Positions 6,573 to 9,309 of a stretch of DNA of 9,309 nt are shown here, piece after piece. The notes below the pieces were generated by a model, which did not search any database, was not told the origin of the DNA, and worked only from the letters and a program-made list of their open reading frames with translations. Every line of letters begins with the position of its first letter. Positions within the stretch are counted from its first letter, which is position 1. The DNA comes from Bacteroidales bacterium (GTDB lineage: Bacteria > Bacteroidota > Bacteroidia > Bacteroidales > UBA7960): assembly GCA_007128045.1 (NCBI GenBank), contig SKYG01000127.1, positions 1 through 9,309 on the forward strand. Direction: 5' to 3'. A program made the position numbers and the translations under genes.

Positions 6573-6645
6573 CAGCAGGTTGGGCAATTATTATGCGCCT
6601 GTATGTAAAAGAATGTTGTCATGCTGATTTCATCCTGTATGCTTG

Positions 6646-7299
6646 TTACTTTTCCTGGATCATGTTCTCAATAAAAGCGATGATCTTCCAGCGATCGTCG
6701 GGTCTGATCAGTGACCCATGTGCGCCCATGACCCCCCAGCCGGTGGTAATCACGTGGTAGACCTCTCCTGGTTTATAGTTCATAGCTTCAGGAGATATCA
6801 GTGATGTTGGAGGTATGATGTATTTGCCACTTGTATGCAGGTTGCCCAGTCCGTCGCCTTTGATGCCATGGCAATTGGCGCAAAATACCCTGTACAGCTC
6901 TTGACCTTCGGCAAGCAGATCACTGTTAATATTCAGGGGGTTGTCGAGGTGCATGGCTGCCTGCTCGCGGCCTTCAAAGCCTGCTTCGTAAGGATAGGGA
7001 ACCATATCTCTGGGAATGGTACCGGCCACCGGTTTACGCATGGTATTGCCATCATCCATGGCGGGATTGTCGGAATAGGTCTTGTAAGCAGGGCTATGCG
7101 CCATATCTGGAAAATATTCATACCCTTTGTCCATGCGGGTGCGGTCGCAGGATGAGAACAGGAGGGCGACAAGCGCGATGGCTGGCAGAACTTGTGCAAA
7201 AACAAGACTGAAGACCGGAGGTCTGCCTCTCCTGTTGCCTTGGTGCAGAAAGAAACCTGTATGTCGCACAAGAATGCTTTGCTTTGATGGATGCTTCAT
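6646..7299 (-). CDS. actE: Alternative Complex III subunit ActE, mono-heme cytochrome c lipoprotein
   Basis: Periplasm-facing cytochrome subunit that carries electrons out of ACIII, here probably to the heme on oxidase subunit II. With the ATG at 7299 it has 217 residues. A hydrophobic segment (29-50) ends in LLFSSC, a lipobox with Cys51 as the likely lipidated residue. The mature part begins with the family block KGYEYFPDMAHSPAY (58-72). The single heme site is CANCH (Cys140, Cys143, His144), and Met191 in GWGVMGAHG is the likely axial ligand. The start at 7299 lies 13 bp after the actD stop; an ATG at 7323 would add 8 residues and overlap actD by 11 bp. Longer readings reaching 7503 would overlap actD by almost 200 bp and are not credible. 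The 28 or so residues before the hydrophobic segment, rich in Arg and His, are longer than a usual lipoprotein signal. Confidence 0.93.
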   Translation of the reverse strand: MKHPSKQSILVRHTGFFLHQGNRRGRPPVFSLVFAQVLPAIALVALLFSSCDRTRMDKGYEYFPDMAHSPAYKTYSDNPAMDDGNTMRKPVAGTIPRDMVPYPYEAGFEGREQAAMHLDNPLNINSDLLAEGQELYRVFCANCHGIKGDGLGNLHTSGKYIIPPTSLISPEAMNYKPGEVYHVITTGWGVMGAHGSLIRPDDRWKIIAFIENMIQEK

Positions 7300-7312
7300 G
7301 GTTGTTATAAGA

Positions 7313-7825
7313 TTATTCGTCATTATCTTTTTCAATGATCTCGTTGGCTCCCGATTCTTTAAGCCACCCCTTAATTTCTTCCGGATTGAAGTTTTGATCC
7401 AGCACCAGAAAAAAACGGTCGTCGGCAGCCCTGGGGTCAATAAGTTCAGGATTTTTGCCCGGGTACATCTGCTCCCTTCCAAGAAATGCAAATGTGGATA
7501 CACCGCCTGTTACCAGGATACAGACCAAAAACAGGATCACCACCATCGGCGGGAAGCTGAATACAGGCTTTCCTCCGTATTGGAGGGGGTAGTCTATTAC
7601 AGATACATAATATATGAATGCGAAGGTAGCCAGGATGGTAAACAATCCGGTTAGCACGGAGACATAAGGTAGCCGTGATTCCCTGGTAAATTCTTTCAAG
7701 AGGTCGTGATCGGCACAAGGGCCGTAAATATCTTTGATGTTCACGCCATTTGATTTCAGTGTTCTGAGCGTTTTCAGAAGTATTGATTCATCCTCGAATA
7801 CTCCTATGATGGTTTTAGTACTCAT
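7313..7825 (-). CDS. actD: Alternative Complex III subunit ActD (DUF3341)
   Basis: 170-residue membrane subunit of ACIII. The family (DUF3341) has a cytoplasmic N-terminal alpha/beta domain, two helices and a short C-terminal domain; it binds no cofactor and is thought to contact ActB, ActC and ActF. Here the N-terminal domain spans about 1-50 (IIGVFEDESILLKTLRTLK...), the helices 54-75 and 93-115, and the C-terminal domain holds the conserved DDRF (135-138). The position where homologues usually read PFPVHG is GPCADHDLL (35-43), keeping only the Pro and His. The ATG overlaps the actC stop by 11 bp, and the actE start follows 13 bp after its own stop. Both actD and actE starts are preceded by ACAACC. 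Assignment rests on length, topology, DDRF and gene order; sequence is somewhat divergent. Confidence 0.9.
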   Translation of the reverse strand: MSTKTIIGVFEDESILLKTLRTLKSNGVNIKDIYGPCADHDLLKEFTRESRLPYVSVLTGLFTILATFAFIYYVSVIDYPLQYGGKPVFSFPPMVVILFLVCILVTGGVSTFAFLGREQMYPGKNPELIDPRAADDRFFLVLDQNFNPEEIKGWLKESGANEIIEKDNDE

Positions 7826-9206
7826 GGTTGTCTTCTTTTGCGTTTTTTTGAGACTGACGTGCGATTGGCTTGACTTCGTTTACTGCAATGATCGGAATGT
7901 ACCTGATAAACATCAGCATGCCACAGGTGAACAGCCCGAAGGTGCCAGCATAGATTCCAATATCAACCAGGGTGGGCTGGTAACTTACCCAGCTTGAAGG
8001 CAAGAAGTCTTCGGCCAGAGAAGATATCATGATGATGTAGCGTTCGAACCACATGCCGATGTTGATTACAATGGATATCAGGAACATGATAACCAGGTTT
8101 CTTCTGGCTTTTTTGAACCAGAACAGTTGAGGAACGATGGCATTCGCCACCACCATGGTCCAGAAGGCAACGGAGAAGGTGCCTGTTGCCCTGGCATTAA
8201 AGAAGGTATAGATTTCATAGTCAACCCCGGAGTACCACGCGATAAACATTTCAGTGGCATAGGCCAGTCCGATGATCAGCGAACCGTATTTGATTACATG
8301 TGCAATGTTATCGAGGTGCTTTTCAGTGACATAGTCGAACAGATTAAATGCCTTTCTCAAGAGTATCATGATGGTTAGTACCATGGCGAAGCCCGAAAAA
8401 ATGGCTCCGACAAAGAAGTAGGGCGGTAGTATGGTTGCGTGCCAACCGGGTATCACAGATACTGAAAAGTCGAGTGCCACAATGGTGTGTACCGAAATTA
8501 CCAGGGGTGCCGCCAGACCACCGAGTAGCCGCATCAGCGTTTCATAGCGGTTATAGGAGTACAAGGATCCGTTCCATCCCAGGCTAAACATCCCATAAAT
8601 AAATTTCCCTACTTTATTCTTGGTGCGCTGTGCGATGGTGGCCAGGTCGGGCACCATGCCCAGGTACCACAACATAATGGAAGTGATCAGGTAGGTGGTG
8701 ATGGCTAAAACATCCCAGAACAGGGGAGAGTTGAAGTTGAGCCAAAGCAAGCGTGTGTTGGGATACGGCAGGATGAAAAAGGCCAGCCAGGGCCTGCCCA
8801 TATGAATGAGGGGGAAAAGCCCGGCACACATTACGGCAAATACCGTCATGGCTTCAGCCGATCTGTTGATAGACCCTGCCCACTTTTGCCTGAATACCAG
8901 AAAGAAGATGGTAAAAGCAGTTCCTGCATGTCCGATGCCGATCCACCATACGAAATTTACGATGTCCCATCCCCAGGCTACGCTGTTGTTTAAGCCCCAG
9001 GTTCCCAGGCCTTTGCTAAGTGACATATAAAAAGCCCAACCCCCTATAGCAAGTAATATGGTGCCTATGGTCATGCCAGCAAACCACCATAATGGTGTCT
9101 TCCCTTCTACATTGGCCAGCAACTCATTGGAAATCTGACCGTAACTTTTGTTTCCCCGTACCAGAGGGACCCTGATGTTAGTACTAAATGTCTGTGACGT
9201 TTCCAT
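7815..9206 (-). CDS. actC: Alternative Complex III subunit ActC, NrfD-like quinol-binding membrane subunit 1
   Basis: Polysulfide reductase NrfD/PsrC-type membrane subunit that carries the menaquinol site of ACIII. 463 residues, about ten helices. Family blocks: NFVWWIGIGHAGT (84-96), INRSAEAMTVFAVMCAGLFP (113-132), HMGRPW (135-140), SVHTIVALDFSVSVIPGWHA (238-257) followed by PPYFFVGAIFSGFAMVL, and MWFERYIIM (385-393). These are close to the standard ActC pattern. The hydrophilic N-terminus (1-37) has no signal peptide, as usual. It overlaps actD by 11 bp. In related operons actB lies directly upstream; the 103 bases left in the window before this ATG probably contain its end. No Shine-Dalgarno sequence is evident before the ATG. 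Confidence 0.97.
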   Translation of the reverse strand: METSQTFSTNIRVPLVRGNKSYGQISNELLANVEGKTPLWWFAGMTIGTILLAIGGWAFYMSLSKGLGTWGLNNSVAWGWDIVNFVWWIGIGHAGTAFTIFFLVFRQKWAGSINRSAEAMTVFAVMCAGLFPLIHMGRPWLAFFILPYPNTRLLWLNFNSPLFWDVLAITTYLITSIMLWYLGMVPDLATIAQRTKNKVGKFIYGMFSLGWNGSLYSYNRYETLMRLLGGLAAPLVISVHTIVALDFSVSVIPGWHATILPPYFFVGAIFSGFAMVLTIMILLRKAFNLFDYVTEKHLDNIAHVIKYGSLIIGLAYATEMFIAWYSGVDYEIYTFFNARATGTFSVAFWTMVVANAIVPQLFWFKKARRNLVIMFLISIVINIGMWFERYIIMISSLAEDFLPSSWVSYQPTLVDIGIYAGTFGLFTCGMLMFIRYIPIIAVNEVKPIARQSQKNAKEDNHEY

Positions 9207-9218
9207 ATTATTCTGATA

Positions 9219-9309
9219 TCAGTCTGCAATCTTTTTACCTGGGTGAGATGTGTTTTCTTGTTCAAATCCGGGCAACCACAAGGGCTGACCCCACAAACAA
9301 ACCATAAAC
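9219..9309 (-). CDS. Possible C-terminal end of ActB (molybdopterin-like/iron-sulfur subunit), partial
   Basis: ACIII operons normally carry actA and actB directly before actC, so the last 103 bases should hold the end of actB. Of the three minus-strand frames, one reads 30 codons and stops with TGA at 9221-9219, 12 bp before the actC ATG, a spacing like the other junctions here; the peptide ends GFEQENTSHPGKKIAD. I do not recognise any conserved ActB motif in it. A second frame stops earlier, at 9264-9262, and would leave a 55-bp spacer; the third stays open into actC. The choice of frame is therefore inference from context and spacing only. Confidence 0.35.
   Translation of the reverse strand, partial: FMVCLWGQPLWLPGFEQENTSHPGKKIAD

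Noticed and set aside
6582..6599. Imperfect hairpin GGGCA / TGCGCC as a terminator between actE and actF
   Set aside because: Stem of only about five pairs with a bulge and no following T-run on the coding strand.
6598..6641. Direct repeat CCTGTATG as an insertion footprint
   Set aside because: Eight bases 36 bp apart with nothing element-like between them; chance is a sufficient explanation.
7300..7503. Upstream extension of actE to give a 285-residue protein
   Set aside because: It would overlap most of the end of actD in another frame, and the lipobox and cytochrome features all lie after the ATG at 7299.
7127..7654. Plus-strand open frame of 175 codons
   Set aside because: It lies opposite actE and actD, both recognisable families; no independent support.
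9250..9285. Plus-strand TTGTTCAAATCC resembling a tRNA T-arm
   Set aside because: The flanking bases do not form the five-pair T stem, and no anticodon or D arm can be placed.

Overview
The window is one strand of a respiratory gene cluster: every gene lies on the minus strand, so transcription runs from high to low coordinates. It encodes most of an Alternative Complex III (ACIII, a menaquinol:cytochrome c oxidoreductase, act genes) followed by a complete caa3-type heme-copper cytochrome c oxidase and its assembly factors. The act-sco-cox layout, the A2-type subunit I, the lack of convincing Shine-Dalgarno sequences before the starts, and the moderate base composition with simple tandem repeats between genes point to a member of the Bacteroidota (or a close FCB relative) that respires aerobically. 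Genus cannot be read from the sequence.

Layout in transcription order: a short tail of what is probably actB (9309-9219, uncertain), actC (NrfD-like quinol subunit), actD (DUF3341), actE (mono-heme lipoprotein cytochrome c), actF (second quinol-type membrane subunit), a SCO1/SenC copper chaperone, oxidase subunit I, subunit III, subunit IV, subunit II with a fused cytochrome c domain, and ctaB (heme O synthase), which runs off the left edge. Genes are tightly packed (overlaps of 8-11 bp or gaps of 10-35 bp) except for three spacers of 123, 68 and 109 bp. Each of those three is largely built from 7- or 8-bp tandem repeats.

How the parts work together: the ACIII membrane subunits oxidise menaquinol. 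Electrons pass through ACIII hemes (ActA, off the window, and ActE) to the cytochrome c domain on subunit II, then CuA, heme a and the heme a3/CuB site of subunit I, where oxygen is reduced. SCO supplies copper to CuA, and CtaB makes heme O, the precursor of heme A. No separate soluble cytochrome c gene is present, which fits direct transfer from ActE to the subunit II heme (inference).

No wholly new system is visible. The points most worth a second look are the short tandem-repeat spacers, the subunit order with subunit II last, the long N-terminus of ActE and the altered PFP-H-like motif in ActD.
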